A DNA stretch of 64,000 nucleotides from Akebia trifoliata. Lineage: Eukaryota > Streptophyta > Magnoliopsida > Ranunculales > Lardizabalaceae. Where the stretch lies: positions 13,316,086 through 13,380,085 of the forward strand of contig CM030717.1 in NCBI GenBank assembly GCA_017979445.1, given 5' to 3'. A program made the position numbers and the translations under genes. This document shows, in pieces, positions 46,061-58,399 of this stretch. Under the pieces are notes generated by a model, which was given only the letters and a program-made list of their open reading frames with translations, was not told the DNA's origin and made no database searches. Positions within the stretch are counted from its first letter, which is position 1. The number at the start of each line of letters is the position of its first letter.

Positions 46061-47229
46061 GATTTTTCGACGAATTGTTCGTCATTTCAGTTCTGTGACG
46101 AGAGAAATCTCTTTATGAACTTCTCTAATGGGGATTAGAGACTTTTACTTAAAAGAATAAGAGTGAGAAACCGTGATTCTACTAATCATCACAAAGATCT
46201 CCACGTTCGATCGAGATCAGAGGTATCTTTCTTACAAGAACAGCTGATCGGGCAAGAACAGCCATTAAAGTCGAGACATGGGACTATTTTTGAGCGAAGA
46301 AGATGCGAAGTAATTCAGGTAACAGCGCCCCATACCAGTCCGTTAATCCATCGTTGATCAATCAATAATCAGGATGAATGCAAAACTCAAACGGTTGATT
46401 CTTAAATCGGCCGAGTTTAATGAGCCAAGAGGTGGGTTAAACCTTTGAGGAGCAAGGTTTTTCGAGTCTCTGTTGAGACAGTAGAACCGAATGAAGAAGA
46501 TGATGGTTTTCTTTAAAAAAAAAAAATTTTAAAGGGTTGAATGGGAAATAAATAAAATGGGTTTTTTATTAACAGCCCCCCCAAATTGATTTGCTATGCA
46601 CACACCCCCCAACAGTTTCTGCCGACAGAAATTCAAGAAATTTTTATTTTATTTTATTTTATTTTAATTTTACTGTTTGAGATGCTGTCAATGGGCAGCC
46701 TCTCTTGCCTATAAAACATCTTTAAAAAAATGAAAAACAACTACCTAAAAAACGAGTTATATCGAACATGTTTCCCTTTTTTTTTTTAAAAAAAAAAAAA
46801 TCCTTTGTCATCCAAAAATGGATCGACATGCTTTTAAAAATAAAAAATAAAAAGAAACCTTTGTTTCATTATTTCATCCTCAACGATCATTATTCCACCC
46901 TCAACAAAGTATCCGTTGAAACTTGGTATTATTTAAAGTCACCCCAAGTGACTCTCAATTGAATTATATAAGAATAATAATATGCTGGAATAACGTATTC
47001 AAAATTGAACCGAAATTAATGGTTAAACCCACCAATATAAAAACTAGAATAACGTATTCAAAGTTGAACCGAAATTAATGGTTAAACCCACCAACATACA
47101 AAAAAAAATCAGATAAACGAATAATAGAATTAACTAACTAGCAATTAAATAGAATCAACTAAAACTAAAAAAAAACTAGGTCATTGGAAATGTTCCCATA
47201 CTTGGGGTTTTTCAAGTCTGATCCTCAAT
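46061..47229. other. E2 leader, no gene seen
   Basis: This spans the region between the PBS and the array. It is AT-rich with poly(A)/poly(T) runs and contains a short duplication of about 60 bp (agaataacgtattcaaa, near 46,985 and 47,045). No gag sequence was recognised. Confidence 0.5.
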
Positions 47230-47248
47230 GTCCCCAGTGGAGTCGCCA
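47230..47248 (-). other. E2 primer-binding site
   Basis: On the minus strand TGGCGACTCCACTGGGGAC begins one base after the 5' LTR. This is the tRNA-Arg-type PBS of plant Tat/Ogre elements. Confidence 0.85.
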
Positions 47249-47249
47249 C

Positions 47250-48989
47250 TGAAAGCGCCCTCGATCCGCGGGGTGCGCGGATCCGCTTTTGACCATTGAG
47301 GTTTGGGAGTCGCCACCTAGTTGTTATGGTCTAGGAACCAAACTGACTCTAACATGGATAAAAAGAACTAATCTACTATAAAAAATTTGAATTCGGGGAT
47401 CAAGTTACGGGGTTGGAAGGTGTTAGGCACCAACCCCGCCCGGCCAAAGCCGGTCTCTACTAACTTCCCAAGTAAATTACATTGCTAAAACCTAGATAAA
47501 AATAAATAAAAATAAAAATTTACCTTTTCGATAGCAAGGACTTTGTTCCCTCAGATCTGACAAAAAGAGCTCCTTGTACCGTGCTCCCTTGCTTCGTTCT
47601 GTCTCCGGATTTGACTTCGGATCTCCTAGATCAAGGTATCTCCTTGTTTCTGAATCTAAACTCTTCAAGTTTGTTGCGGATTTGGGGGTATTTTTGGAGG
47701 GCTTTTAGGTGTTTTCTAGACTAAAATTGAAGTGGGGATGTTAGGTAAGGAGTTGGGGCTCCAAAACTAGGGTTTATGGGGGGCTAGGGGAACTTCTAGA
47801 TCTACTTCTCCTAGGATTTATGATTTGATACAAAAATAGGGTGTGAGCACCTCTATTTATAGAATTTTTTTAAGGTTGATTTGGATAGAGTTAGTGTTCA
47901 ATTAGAGATCTTTTAATTAGAGTTGTGTTTTAGTTAAAATTGTTTTAGGTAGAATTGTGTTTTAATTAGAATTGTTTTAGGTAGAATTGTTTTTAAGTTA
48001 GAACTCTATTAGATAGAGTTATTATTTAATTAGAATTCTATTATGACTTTTGGTCTTATTTGATTGACTTTTAATGTTTTGACTTTAGTCTTAATTGATT
48101 GACTTTTAATATTTTGACTTCAGTCTTGCTTAATTGACTTTAATTTTGACTTTAGTCTCACTTGATTGACTTTAATACTTTGACTACAGTCTTGCTTGAT
48201 TGACTTTAAATTTTGGAGAACCCCCTTTCATTATTTCTTTAATTCTTTGGACCCCCAAATGGAGGGGTCCTTAAAGAAATATCCCACGAACCCTCAACAA
48301 TTTTGCCTGAGAGTCCGATTAATCTATTTTTTAGGTTCAAAATTTTAAATTAATTTCATTAATATTTCACTTTAATTATTTAATGTTTTATTTATTAATT
48401 TCGAATTTTTTAATTATGAAAATTGTGAAATTACCGTTTTGCCCCCGGAGAGGACTTTTCACGTTTTAAGCCGGTTTTTAATGTTCTAGGATGTTTTAGA
48501 ATCAATTTTTCGTAAGGAATTCAATAGAAATATTATTTTGTGTCATTTATGAAATTTTTTGTGTGAAATGGTTGTGAACTTTATGAGGGGCATTTTCGTA
48601 ATTTTGTCGAATTCTTTTAAAATTGGTGAAATGATTTATTTGGTTTCGATTTGTTATTTTATGTGTTCGAGAGAGTTTTCCTAAGCGTAATGTAGGCTCT
48701 AGGGTTGTTTTGAGGTTAGGGGTATTTTGGTAATTTAATCATTTTTAGTGATTTTTATCGTGAAGCTTCTTTTTGGTCTACAAGATGATGATTTCTATGT
48801 TTCTGGGGTCGTATTTTCCTAGCGTAGCATGATTTCTAAGGTTTTATCAATTCGAGATACCTCATCCGGATTTCTGAAACACATCTGGTAACAAAGTAAA
48901 GCAATGGAATACACATCCATCATTGGGAATCATTGCGATCGGGTTGACGAGTTGATTAATCAGGCGGATGCAAAAATGGGGTGTCTACA
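47250..48989 (-). repeat. E2 5' LTR
   Basis: 1,740 bp, a direct repeat of 35,872-37,611, followed by the duplication CTTAT. Confidence 0.93.
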
Positions 48990-48994
48990 CTTAT

Positions 48995-51057
48995 GTGCTT
49001 CTGTAACGAACAAGCTTTTGTTAGATGTGATTTTTCAGGTTCTGGGCTTCTACTTCTTCTAGAATCCAGTTTATAGAGCTGAAGTTGGCTTCTATAAATA
49101 ACAAACCCTAAATTATCCCCACATTGGTCTCTTCTTCTTCTTCTTCTTCTTTTTTGTTAGAGGTTCTTGAAAGTTTAAGAAGGGATTTGGATAGAATTTT
49201 GGTAAGCTAGAGAACTTTGAGGAGAGATTTTGATAGAATTTTTATATTACTTGAGCTCCTTCCTTTTGCCTTGGTTGGGGTCCTATTTCTAGGATTTTAG
49301 AAGACCCTTGAGGATAAACTTGTCCTAAATCATAAGGTTTCCAATATTTTCAATAGAACCTCTAAAGAAAATCCAAATTACCTTTCCTTTCCTTGGACTT
49401 GATGGTCTTTCATTCACTTATAGCTCTTACCAATCATGATAACCAAGAGGATATAGTTTCTAGAGAATTCTTTGAGGATAGTAAAATAGTCCTAAGTCAT
49501 TGGCTTTGGGTCAAATCCTAGATAACTAGGCTAGATGGTATGTACATATTGACTTGAATTTTGGATATTAAGGTCATCTAGCCTAATTAATCATTTAACA
49601 ACCTAAAGTTAAAAATTTCTTTGAACTTGATCTAATTACATTGACTCTTCTTAGATTGTGGATAAACTTGGAGGTCATAAGTATAATCTACCTTGATTTA
49701 ATTCAAACAAGATGAGGTTAAGGTAGTAATTACACTTCTGTGGAGACCAATTTGACCAAGGGTCTTTGTTGGAAGAATATGCAAATTATAAGAAGGCCAT
49801 GATGATAAGTTTATTGAAGAATTAAATGATGGGCAAAAGTACAAAATGTAAGAATTTTCTTGAGAAAATAGTCATTAAGGGGATTGTAAAGGGGTAATTA
49901 ATCTTAACCAAATTTGAATGCACATGGGTTAGAAAATTGCCTAACAGAATTGGCCTTAGATGAACCAAGGCCTGAGAAAATTTTATGCCTGGCCGTAGGT
50001 TACACTTGGACCAAGCAAATTTTGTGTCTGGCCGTGGGTGACCCTTGGCTAGGCTTAAAAATTACTTTGGTCATAGGTTTCCAGACTAAAAATTTTTCTT
50101 GGCTGTGGGTTATCCTTAGCCAGGCTTAAAAAAATCTTTTGGCCGTGGGTCACCCTTAGCTAAGTCAAATTTTGTTGAAAATGGTCCTTGAGCCTTGGTT
50201 ACTTGGAAATTTTGGGTTTTTGAACCCTCTAGAAATTTCATTAGGTCAAACCCCTTCTCGGAAAGTTTTGGTGCTCTCAAACTCGACTTGGGCAAAAATG
50301 GGATGTCTACAATACCAAATATGGGCTTGAATTTTAGACATTTAGATCATCTAGCCTAACTAATCCTCTAACAGCCTAAGGTTAAGACTGTCTTTGTTCA
50401 CAAGTTTTAGAAATTCTTTAAATTGGGCTAATTTTTGAAAACATGTTGAACTTGGTCTAATTACATTGACTCTTCTTAGATTGTGGATAGACTTAGAGGT
50501 CATAAGTATAATCTACCTTGATTTAGTTCTAACAAGATGAGGTTAAGATAGTAATTACACTTATGTGAGGACCAATTTGACTAAGGGTCTTTATTGGAAG
50601 AATATGCAAATACAAGAAGGCCATGGTGGTGGGTTTATTAAAGAATTAAAAGATAAACAAAAATGTAAAATGTAGGGGTTTTCTTGAGGAAAAAGTCATT
50701 AAGGAGATGGTGAAGGGGTAATTAACCCTAACAAAATTCAAGTGCACATGGGTTAGAAAACTACCCAACAGAATTGGCCTTAGGTAAACTAAGCAAATTT
50801 CGTGTCTGGCCGTGGGTGACCCTTAGCCAAGCTTAGAAATTGTTTTGACCGTAGATTACCCTTGGCAAGTCTAAAAATTTTTCTTGGCCATGGGTCACCC
50901 TTGGCCAAGTCAAATTTTGTTGAAAATGGTCCTTGGACCATGGTTGCTTTGCAAATTTTGGGTCTTCGAACCCTCTAGAAATTTTTTCATGTCAAGTCTC
51001 TTCTCGAAAAGTTTTGGTGCTCTCAAGCTCAGCCTAGGCAAAAATGGGGTGTTTACA
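48995..51057 (-). repeat. E1 5' LTR, outer part, with partial tandem duplication
   Basis: This continues E1 beyond E2. Two related segments, about 49,549-50,311 and 50,318-51,057, share 'tagattgtgga', 'gaagaatatgcaaat' and 'gtgtctggccgtgggtgac'. They end in ...GGGATGTCTACA and ...GGGGTGTTTACA respectively. Both look like LTR termini, so there is either a tandem LTR-end duplication or two nested LTR ends. Confidence 0.6.
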
Positions 51058-51062
51058 ATGCC

Positions 51063-51803
51063 AATGTCAGAAAGAGCAATATTTTGAAGTTCATTAAGAA
51101 CAATATCATCTATCGGTATGATCTCCCCAGCAGAATAATAATCGACAATGCCAAAAACCTTAAGAACAAAGACATGGTGAAAATGTGCAAAGACTTCCAA
51201 ATCACACGTCACAACTCTGTATCTTATAGATCCAAAATGAACGGAGCAGTTGAGACTGCCAATAAGAACATCAAAAGAATCACTGAGAATATGACAGTCA
51301 CTTACAAGGATTGGCACATGTTGCCTTTCGCTCTCTACGCTTATCAAACTTCATTCCGAACCTCAACTAGGACAACTCCGTACTCGTTGGTATATGGGAT
51401 TAAAATAGTCTTACCCGTCGAGGTTGAGATTCCCTCCCTCCGAATTTTAAAGGAAGCAAAATTGGATGAAACATAATAGGTTTAGGCTTGGTTCGGTTAA
51501 TTGAATCTGATAAAAAAGAAGCATTTTGCAACTTTCTTCCATGGGTAAGTCTACCAACAACGAATCGCCCGTGCTTTCAACAATAAGGTCAAACTTTGAA
51601 ATTTCTCACCAGGAGACCTCGTCTTGAAAAAGATTCTACCAATCGAAGAAGATGCTAAAAATTTTGATCAAACTACGAAAGATCATTCATCGTGCAAAAT
51701 GTAATAATAGGAGGAACTCTGATCCTCATAGAAATTGACAGAAAATTCTTTCCTCAACTGATCAATGCTAATACTGTCAAGAAATATTATGCTTATATTT
51801 GAC
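51063..51803 (+). pseudogene. Ty3/Gypsy integrase, C-terminal part, element E0
   Basis: This continues the integrase interrupted at 23,149: RYDLPSRIIIDNAKNLKNK (second catalytic Asp), HNSVSYRSKMNGAVETANKN (catalytic Glu), TTPYSLVYGIKIVLPVEVEI. After a stop at 51,476 it continues as the degenerate C-terminus to INANTVKKYYAYI, with a stop near 51,801. The codon phase matches the N-terminal half. The catalytic residues are present, but other stops make it dead. Confidence 0.85.
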
Positions 51804-53690
51804 CCCGAGATGACAAAATGTCATCTTTGCTACCTTTAAGACAAACATTCAACCTTAGTTAGCTCTTTTGAGCTATCACATTCATTTCCTAGCCTACCCA
51901 GGCCAGGTCACCAAAAATAACCAAACAAAACAAAACAAAAAATTAGAATCATCAAAGAATCAAAATACTTCTAGCATGCATGAGGATAAACTATAAACGG
52001 CTAAAAATATAAAAAATTCAAAAACTAGAACATCTGATCTTGAGCTCGACCCAAATCTTCAGCCTAAACAAGTTCAAAAAATATTGAAAAGAAACGTAAA
52101 TCACATTTTCAAAACAAGAATAAATACCCCATAGGACCAGCCCACTCTAGATAAGTTCAGACCTTAACCTTTTCGTTTCCTTCCACTACCCTTAACCTAA
52201 GCCAATGTTTTGTCCCACCAAAAGTCCTTTCAGATTAGGAAATGGTCTAAGGCATCATAATGACAATGGCAACACTATACAAAGACACTAATCATTTTGC
52301 AACTCGATCCAGACCTCATGTCTTATTAGTCATTGGAAGACTCGAAAGAGGAATCCAGATTGGATATTTAGAAAAAACAAACATCTTCAAGAGTAAAGTA
52401 ATCGATCTCGTAGCTCAAATTAAGTTATCGAACGACACGAAATCGTCGAAAAACTTGAGAGGAGAATCTAGATCGAGCACTCAAGAAAAAGTGTCATTAC
52501 AAGAGTAGAATCGCCGATATCGCAACTCAACATGACTCACTAAGCCACAAAGACACGAAGACTCCGAGTAGGAATTGTAATGTAACAATCCAAAGAAAAT
52601 ATGAGCATGATCTAAAAGGACACATTGAAAACTCAAAAGGGCACTATGAGTAAAAAAAATCAAACCATGTCAAGATCAAAGTCATCGGCATGATGAAAAC
52701 CTGGAAAAGGCGTCATTGCGCAAAAATGTGGAAACTAGGTCTGGTGAAAATCGTAACTGGCACCAGGGGTAATATGGAACCAAAAAAACATTATTAATAA
52801 TAATATACTCCTGTCCTGCATGAGTATAAATTGTGAACGACAAAAAATTTCTCGAAATCCGAAGTCCTACGCTCAATCGATATTCACCCAATACTAGTGC
52901 ATTGGGGATGACTTTAAAGGAGCCTAATAGCTACTAACATTTGTATTTATAGTAGTTGGCAGAAACACATAAATCATTGAAAGGGCACTATGAGTAAAAA
53001 AAATCAGACCATGTCAAGATCAAAGTCATCGGCACGATGAAAACCTGGAAAAGGCGTCGTTGCGCAAAAATGTGAAAACTAGGTCTGGTGAAAATCGTAA
53101 CTGGCACCAGGGGTAATATGGAACCAAAAAAAACATTAATAATAATAATATACTCCTGTCTTGCATGAGTATAAATTGTGAACGACAAAAAAAATTTCGA
53201 AATCCCAAATCCCGTGCTCAATCGATATTCATCCAATAATAGTGCATTGGGGATGACTTTAAAGGAACCTAATAGCTACTAACATCTGTATTCATAGCAG
53301 TTGGCAGAAACACATAAATCATCGAAATAACAAATATTTTTCAACAATTTTCATATTTTGGATCTATAATATTTATTCGACAAAAATAAATCACAAAAAT
53401 TCAAATATTTTTAAAACTATTATTTTGACCGATGAGGAAAGATTTAGAACTTATTCTAACTTCATGTTTTCAAAGCAATAGATACACCTGAGGCCAGGTA
53501 AATAAAAAATCTATTTTCAGTCAAACTTTTAAAAACTTTGTATTACATTTTTGCTAACAAAAAGAAAAATACAAAAAAAATATGTTGAGCCAATCATACT
53601 TGTCGATGAGAAATGTCTCCTCTAAGGCACGAATTGGGGCGACTTGCCCAATCATCACCACCTCGGTATCTAAAGCATCACGACTCACTA
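51804..53690 (+). other. E0 3' region with a 344-bp tandem duplication
   Basis: Non-coding sequence downstream of the integrase. Two copies of a 344-bp unit start at 52,639 and 52,983 (gggcactatgagtaaaaa) and contain 'tcaagatcaaagtcatcgg' and 'tgcattggggatgacttta'. The matching open frames on the minus strand in both copies are repeat readings. No E0 LTR was recognised in the window. Confidence 0.7.
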
Positions 53691-53699
53691 AGTGATGAG

Positions 53700-55024
53700 T
53701 GAGTTTTATACCTGCGAATTAATCACTTTTAAATATAATATTTTGTTAATTTTAGAGTCTTTTAATTGTTTTTATTTAAGTTTAGTTTGTTTTATACCTT
53801 TTATGTGATTCTATGTTTTTATTTGATTTTTATGCTTATTTTGCAGTTTAGGAACAATATGGAGCATTAGGATATTTGTCAACGTTTAGGAGAAATTCTG
53901 GATTCAAATTGATTTACTCTCGGGAGAAGGAAGCTAAGCATACAAGGTAAAAAGTCTTCAAGCCGCAGTTTAATAGAAAACGAGGCCGCGACGGGAATTC
54001 AAGAATTGCATAACAGAAATATAAAAAGACAAGCTGCGGCATGACATGTTTTGAGGCCATGGCCTGCTTACGTTTCCAACTTTACACGTTAATTTTTGGG
54101 GCCGAATTAGAGATGGATTTTGGGACTCTTAAACCCTAATGACTCCATACCTATAAATAAGAATGATTAAGCTTTATTCTAACATCGGAAGTTTTGGATT
54201 TTTCTAGAGGGGAAGATTGAGAAGAAGGACGGGAATTGGAGATTAGCTCTTGAGTTTTATCTTCCTTAACTTTAACTCTTCTTTTAACTTTGTAATCTAA
54301 GAATGGTTAAATATTTTTGTAATTTTGTTTTCTTTTCAATGATGAACTAATTTCTATTCTAGGGTTATAATGGAACCCATTCATGATATTTGATTAGTTT
54401 TATTTCTTTCTTCTCTGATTCCACATGTGATTGTTTATTTTATCCTATGTTTAATACGATTTAATTAACTGGCCATTGATTGAATTGAATCGGTGAAGCT
54501 TAATAATATCAACAGAGTTGTTTTATGTTCATGACCTCGATAGAATAACATACGCTAATTTGAGATAGACATATACTCACGTTGCATGTGCATCCCTTAT
54601 GAGAGCTTATTCTTAATGAGTTCTACTTGATTTAATTCTCATAGACATATAGGAAGTTAGTTTAAAAGGGTATTTTTACATGACCATCGATAGAGGCTTG
54701 TAGAAAATTTAGTGCTCTTGGGTGACAATTATAGTGGATTAATTTATCATAGAAGGAAAGATAATTTAATCAAGTGGATTGTTTGGGGGAAATTATAAAC
54801 CTAGATTTTAGCACTCATTGATTTTAAGTCTACAAATTTATTCTCTCCGTTATTGTTCTTGTTTATTTTTAAATCATATTTTTACTTTTGTTTGGATAAA
54901 ATTGGAGTGAGATAAATTGGTAATTAGCAATAGTTGGCATTTAGTCTCCGTGGGAACGATACTTTCTTATCACTTCATTATTTGTTTCGATACATATACT
55001 TGCGTGCGCAAATTTTAGACAACA
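53700..55024 (+). repeat. Athila-type 5' LTR
   Basis: Begins near TGAGTTTTATACCTGCG (the exact start may be 53,693) and ends ...TTTTAGACAACA six bases before the PBS. About 1.3 kb. The 3' partner is outside the window or lost. Confidence 0.75.
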
Positions 55025-55030
55025 AATTTT

Positions 55031-55048
55031 TGGCGCCGCTGCCGGGGA
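55031..55048 (+). other. Athila primer-binding site
   Basis: TGGCGCCGCTGCCGGGGA is the tRNA-Asp-type PBS typical of plant Athila elements (the usual form differs at one base). Confidence 0.9.
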
Positions 55049-55142
55049 CTAATTTATTAATCTTTTTTTTTGTTAATATTAATTCAATCATATTTGATTT
55101 TAGAGCAAACTTTTCTTTATTTTGTAGGTGTTTGGCTAGTGT

Positions 55143-56900
55143 ATGCATAGTACGGGAAATTCAGAGCTTATTCCTTTGGATTTTGAGATTGAGAAAACTT
55201 GTCGAAGAAATAGAAAGAATAAGCGAAAAGCTTCTCAACACCATATAATGGCCGATCAAAATATGGTAATGAGGGTCCTAAGTCTATGCAGGACTATGAT
55301 GTTCCATTGGTGGATGGAATTCACATTAGTATTCATCGTCCAACGATACAGGCCAACAATTTTGAGTTCAAGCCAGTTACTATTCAGATGGTACAAGCAT
55401 CTCAGTTTGGGGGTTCACATGTTGAAGATCCTAATGCACATTTAGCTAATTTTCTAGAGATATGTACTACTTTCAAGTATAACGATGTTGATGATGATGC
55501 CATCCGATTGCGATTATTTCCATTCTCATTGAGGGACATGATGAAGAATTAGTTGAAATCATTACCAAGGGAGTCTATCACCACTTGGGATGACTTGACG
55601 AAAAAGTTCCTTGCTAAATACTTTCTACCGTCAAAAACTACAAAGTTGAGAAATGGTATCACTACTTTCATGCAGTTGGACAGTAAGTCCCTCTACGAAG
55701 CCTGGGAAAGGTATAAAGATTTGCTTCGGAGATGTCCTCATCATGCTCTATCGGAGTGGTTGATCATCCAAATTTTCTACAATGGGTTGGTTGAATCTAT
55801 CAGAACGATTATTGATGCTGCAGCAGGTGGAATTCTTATGGAGTAGACATCTGAGGATGGGTATAATTTATTGGAGGAGATGGCCTCTAACAGAGAGGAT
55901 GAATCCAAGAAGAACAACAGGAGTGCATGAATTAGATATTCTTACGATTTTGACTGCTCAAGTGACATCCTTATCTAAGAAAATTGATTCATTTGGAGTT
56001 CATGCCATTCAAACTCCTACCATTACATGTGAGAATTGTGGAGACAATCATTCAGGAGATATGTGCCCTAATAATCCAGAGTCTCTCAATTTTGTTGGTA
56101 GTAGGCAAAATAATCTATACTCCAACTATTACAATCTGGGCTGGAAAAATCATCCAAACTTCTCTTGGAGTAACAACAATCAAGCTGGAGCCTTTTCATC
56201 TACAAATCCCATGTTTCAACCAAGTTATTATCCTCAAGATCCTCCTAGAGAAAAGAAGCCTTCTTTGGAAGATCTAGTACATCAGATGGGAACCAACACT
56301 AATCAATTCATGACAGAGATTAGAACTCAATTCCAGAGCCAAGTAGCTTCTATCCGGAATATGGAAATTTAGTTGGGTTAGCTTGCTTCAACAATTAACA
56401 ATCGTCCTCAAGGAACCTTGTCTAGTAATACAGAGATTAATTCGAAAAGAGATGGTAAGAAGCATTGCAAGGCTATCACATTAAGGAGTGGAAAAGAACT
56501 GAATGATGTGGTCTAGGAACCAAAGGTTTTAGTAGCAGAAGAAACAGTTTTTTAAGAGAAGGGTGAGCAAGAGAAAGAAGCTACAAACCAGGAGCATAAA
56601 AAGTCAGGCTTGAAAAATATTACTCCTTACAACCCACCCCCACCATTTCCTCAATGTTTTAGGAAACAAAAACATGACGAGCAGTTTGCAAAATTTTTGA
56701 ATGTCTTCAAGAAATTGCATATTAATATCCCATTCACTGAAGCTTTAAAGTAAATGCCAAGTTATGCCAAGTTTATAAAAGATATCTTGACTAAAAAGAG
56801 GCGATTGACTGAATTCAAAACAGTGTGTTTAATTGAAGAATGCAGTGCTATCATTCAAATGAAACTTTCAACAAAGCTTAAGGATCCGGGGAGCTTCACT
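55143..56900 (+). pseudogene. Athila gag (broken)
   Basis: Plant Athila-type gag: NFEFKPVTIQMVQASQFGG and EDPNAHLANFLEICTTFKYN, then PRESITTWDDLTKKFLAKYF and the capsid core. After a frame change near 55,850 comes the zinc-like TCENCGDNHSGDMCP region and the Asn/Gln-rich tail. In-frame stops lie at 55550 and 55844, and several more at 56,370-56,910. Some of these stand at conserved Gln or Trp positions, so transitions are likely. Confidence 0.88.
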
Positions 56901-57377
56901 ATACCATGAACCATAGGTAATCAATTCTCTGGTAGAGTTTTGTGTGGTTTAGGGGCTAGTATTAATCTAATGCCATTATCTATATTTCAAAAATTGGGAT
57001 TGGGAGAAGCCAGGCCTACTACTGTGACACTCCAATTAGCTGGTAGATCATTGAAGTATTCGAGAGGGGTAATTGAAGATGTGCTTGTTAAGGTTAACAA
57101 ATTTGTATTCCCTGTGGATTTTATTATTCTTGATATGGAGGAGGATAAGGATGTTCCAATCATTCTTGTTAGACCATTCTTAGCCACAGGTAGAACACTT
57201 ATTGATGTGCAAAAAGGGGAGCTTACTATGAGAGTTCAAGATCAAGAGGTGAAGTTTAATGTTTTCAAAGCTATGAAGTTTCCTACTAATGAGCTTGAAG
57301 ATTGCTATAGAATTGATGTAGTGGACACATGTGTTCAACATGACCATGAAGAAACAATCCCATTTGACCAGCTTTAA
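56901..57377 (+). pseudogene. Athila protease region
   Basis: The frame carries GLGASINLMPLSIFQKLGLG, then RGVIEDVLVKVNKFVFPVDF and VPIILVRPFLATGRTLIDV, the Athila retropepsin pattern. Athila proteases normally have D-L-G-A-S at the active site. Here the codon at 56946-56948 is GGT, so the catalytic Asp is Gly. An in-frame TGA near 56,907 also separates it from gag. Confidence 0.85.
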
Positions 57378-57689
57378 TTAGCTATCCTTAATGCATACAA
57401 TGAGGACAGTTTGGAGTTGGTGAACCACTTGGAGGCTGCACCAAAATTCTCTCACTCTAAGCCAAAGTTTGAATTGTTGACATGCCATCATTGGGTTCTT
57501 ATTCGAAGCCTTCAATTCAAGAACCACCATCACTAGCGTTCAAGCCTCTTCCTAGTCATTTGAGGTATGCTTTCCTTGGTGAATCATCATCTTTGCCGGT
57601 TATTATTTCTGCCTCTCTTGAGCCTGAATAGAAGACAAGTTATTAAAGGTGTTGCGAGAGTACAAGAAAGCGTTGGGATGGTCCATAAA

Positions 57690-58365
57690 AATATTAAGGG
57701 GATTAGTCCTTCTATTTGCATGCACATAATCCTTATGGAGGATGACCATAAGCCCTCTATTGAGCACCAACGTCGGCTTAACACAATTATGAAAGAAGTG
57801 GTGAAAAAGGAGATTCTCAAGTGGCTTGATGCGGGCATAATTTATCCTATTTCTGATAGCTCATGGGTTAGTCCGGTGTAATGTGTACCAAAGAAGGGAG
57901 GAATGACTGTTGTGACGAACGATAATAATGAGCTTATCCCAACAAGGATAGTAACTGGGTGGCGTGTTTGTATGGATTAACGGAAGTTAAATAAAGCTTT
58001 TCGGAACGACCATTTTCCCTTGCCGTTCATTGATCAGATGCTTGATAGACTAGCGGGGCACTCCTATTATTGTTTCCTGGATGGATATTCAGGATACAAT
58101 TAGATTGCTATAGCACCTGAAGATCAGGAGAAGACAACGTTCACCTGTCCCTATGGAACTTTCGCATTTCGAAAGATGCCATTCGGACTTTGCAATGCAC
58201 CGGCAACATTTTAAAGGTGTATGATGGCAATTTTTTCTGACATGGTGGAGCACTTTATAGAGGTATTCATGGATGACTTCTCAGTAGTTGGTGATTCTTT
58301 CGATATTTGCTTGGATAACTTGGCATTAGTTCTCAAAAGATGTGAAGAAACGAATCTTATGTTGA
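57690..58365 (+). pseudogene. Athila reverse transcriptase, cut by a CACTA element
   Basis: RT from ISPSICMHIILMEDDHKPSI through EILKWLDAGIIYPISDSSWV, the palm YGTFAFRKMPFGLCNAPATF and the catalytic FMDDF at 58266-58280. At least four stops interrupt it (near 57,879, 57,978, 58,101 and 58,212). The reading ends at ...CEETNLML, where the CACTA terminus begins. RNase H and integrase would lie beyond the inserted element. Confidence 0.9.
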
Positions 58366-58399
58366 CACTACAACAATTGGTTTCCAGCAACGATTTATA

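Larger units (their letters stand above)
35872..48989 (-). mobile_element. E2: 13.1-kb Tat-type LTR element with 1,740-bp LTRs, coding-depleted
   Basis: A complete minus-strand element with exact duplications CTTAT at 35867-35871 and 48990-48994. The LTRs (35872-37611 and 47250-48989) are both 1,740 bp and nearly identical, with about fifteen differences by eye, mostly transitions. The PBS is next to the right LTR and the purine tract next to the left. Of gag-pol I find only a decayed integrase remnant; the rest is tandem arrays and anonymous sequence. A 1,737-bp solo LTR is nested inside. It sits in the 5' LTR of E1. Confidence 0.93.
23150..51057 (-). mobile_element. E1: Tat/Ogre-like Ty3/Gypsy element, interrupted, inserted in E0 integrase
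   Basis: A minus-strand element. Its 5' LTR is on the right (33,809-51,057, interrupted by E2), then PBS, a long repeat-rich leader, gag, protease, RT and part of RNase H, then a truncated 3' LTR (24,165-23,150). The integrase and the rest of the 3' LTR are missing. The flanks are AAGCC (23145-23149) and ATGCC (51058-51062), a probable 5-bp duplication with one change. The host integrase codons are in phase on both sides. Tat-lineage signs are the LLGRPWIHSA motif after the protease and a PBS of the GACTC...CTGGGGA type. Confidence 0.82.

Noticed and set aside
35872..48989. Tandem segmental duplication instead of an LTR element
   Set aside because: The equal 1,740-bp direct repeats have TG...CA ends, a PBS, a purine tract and an exact 5-bp duplication, which together define an LTR retrotransposon.
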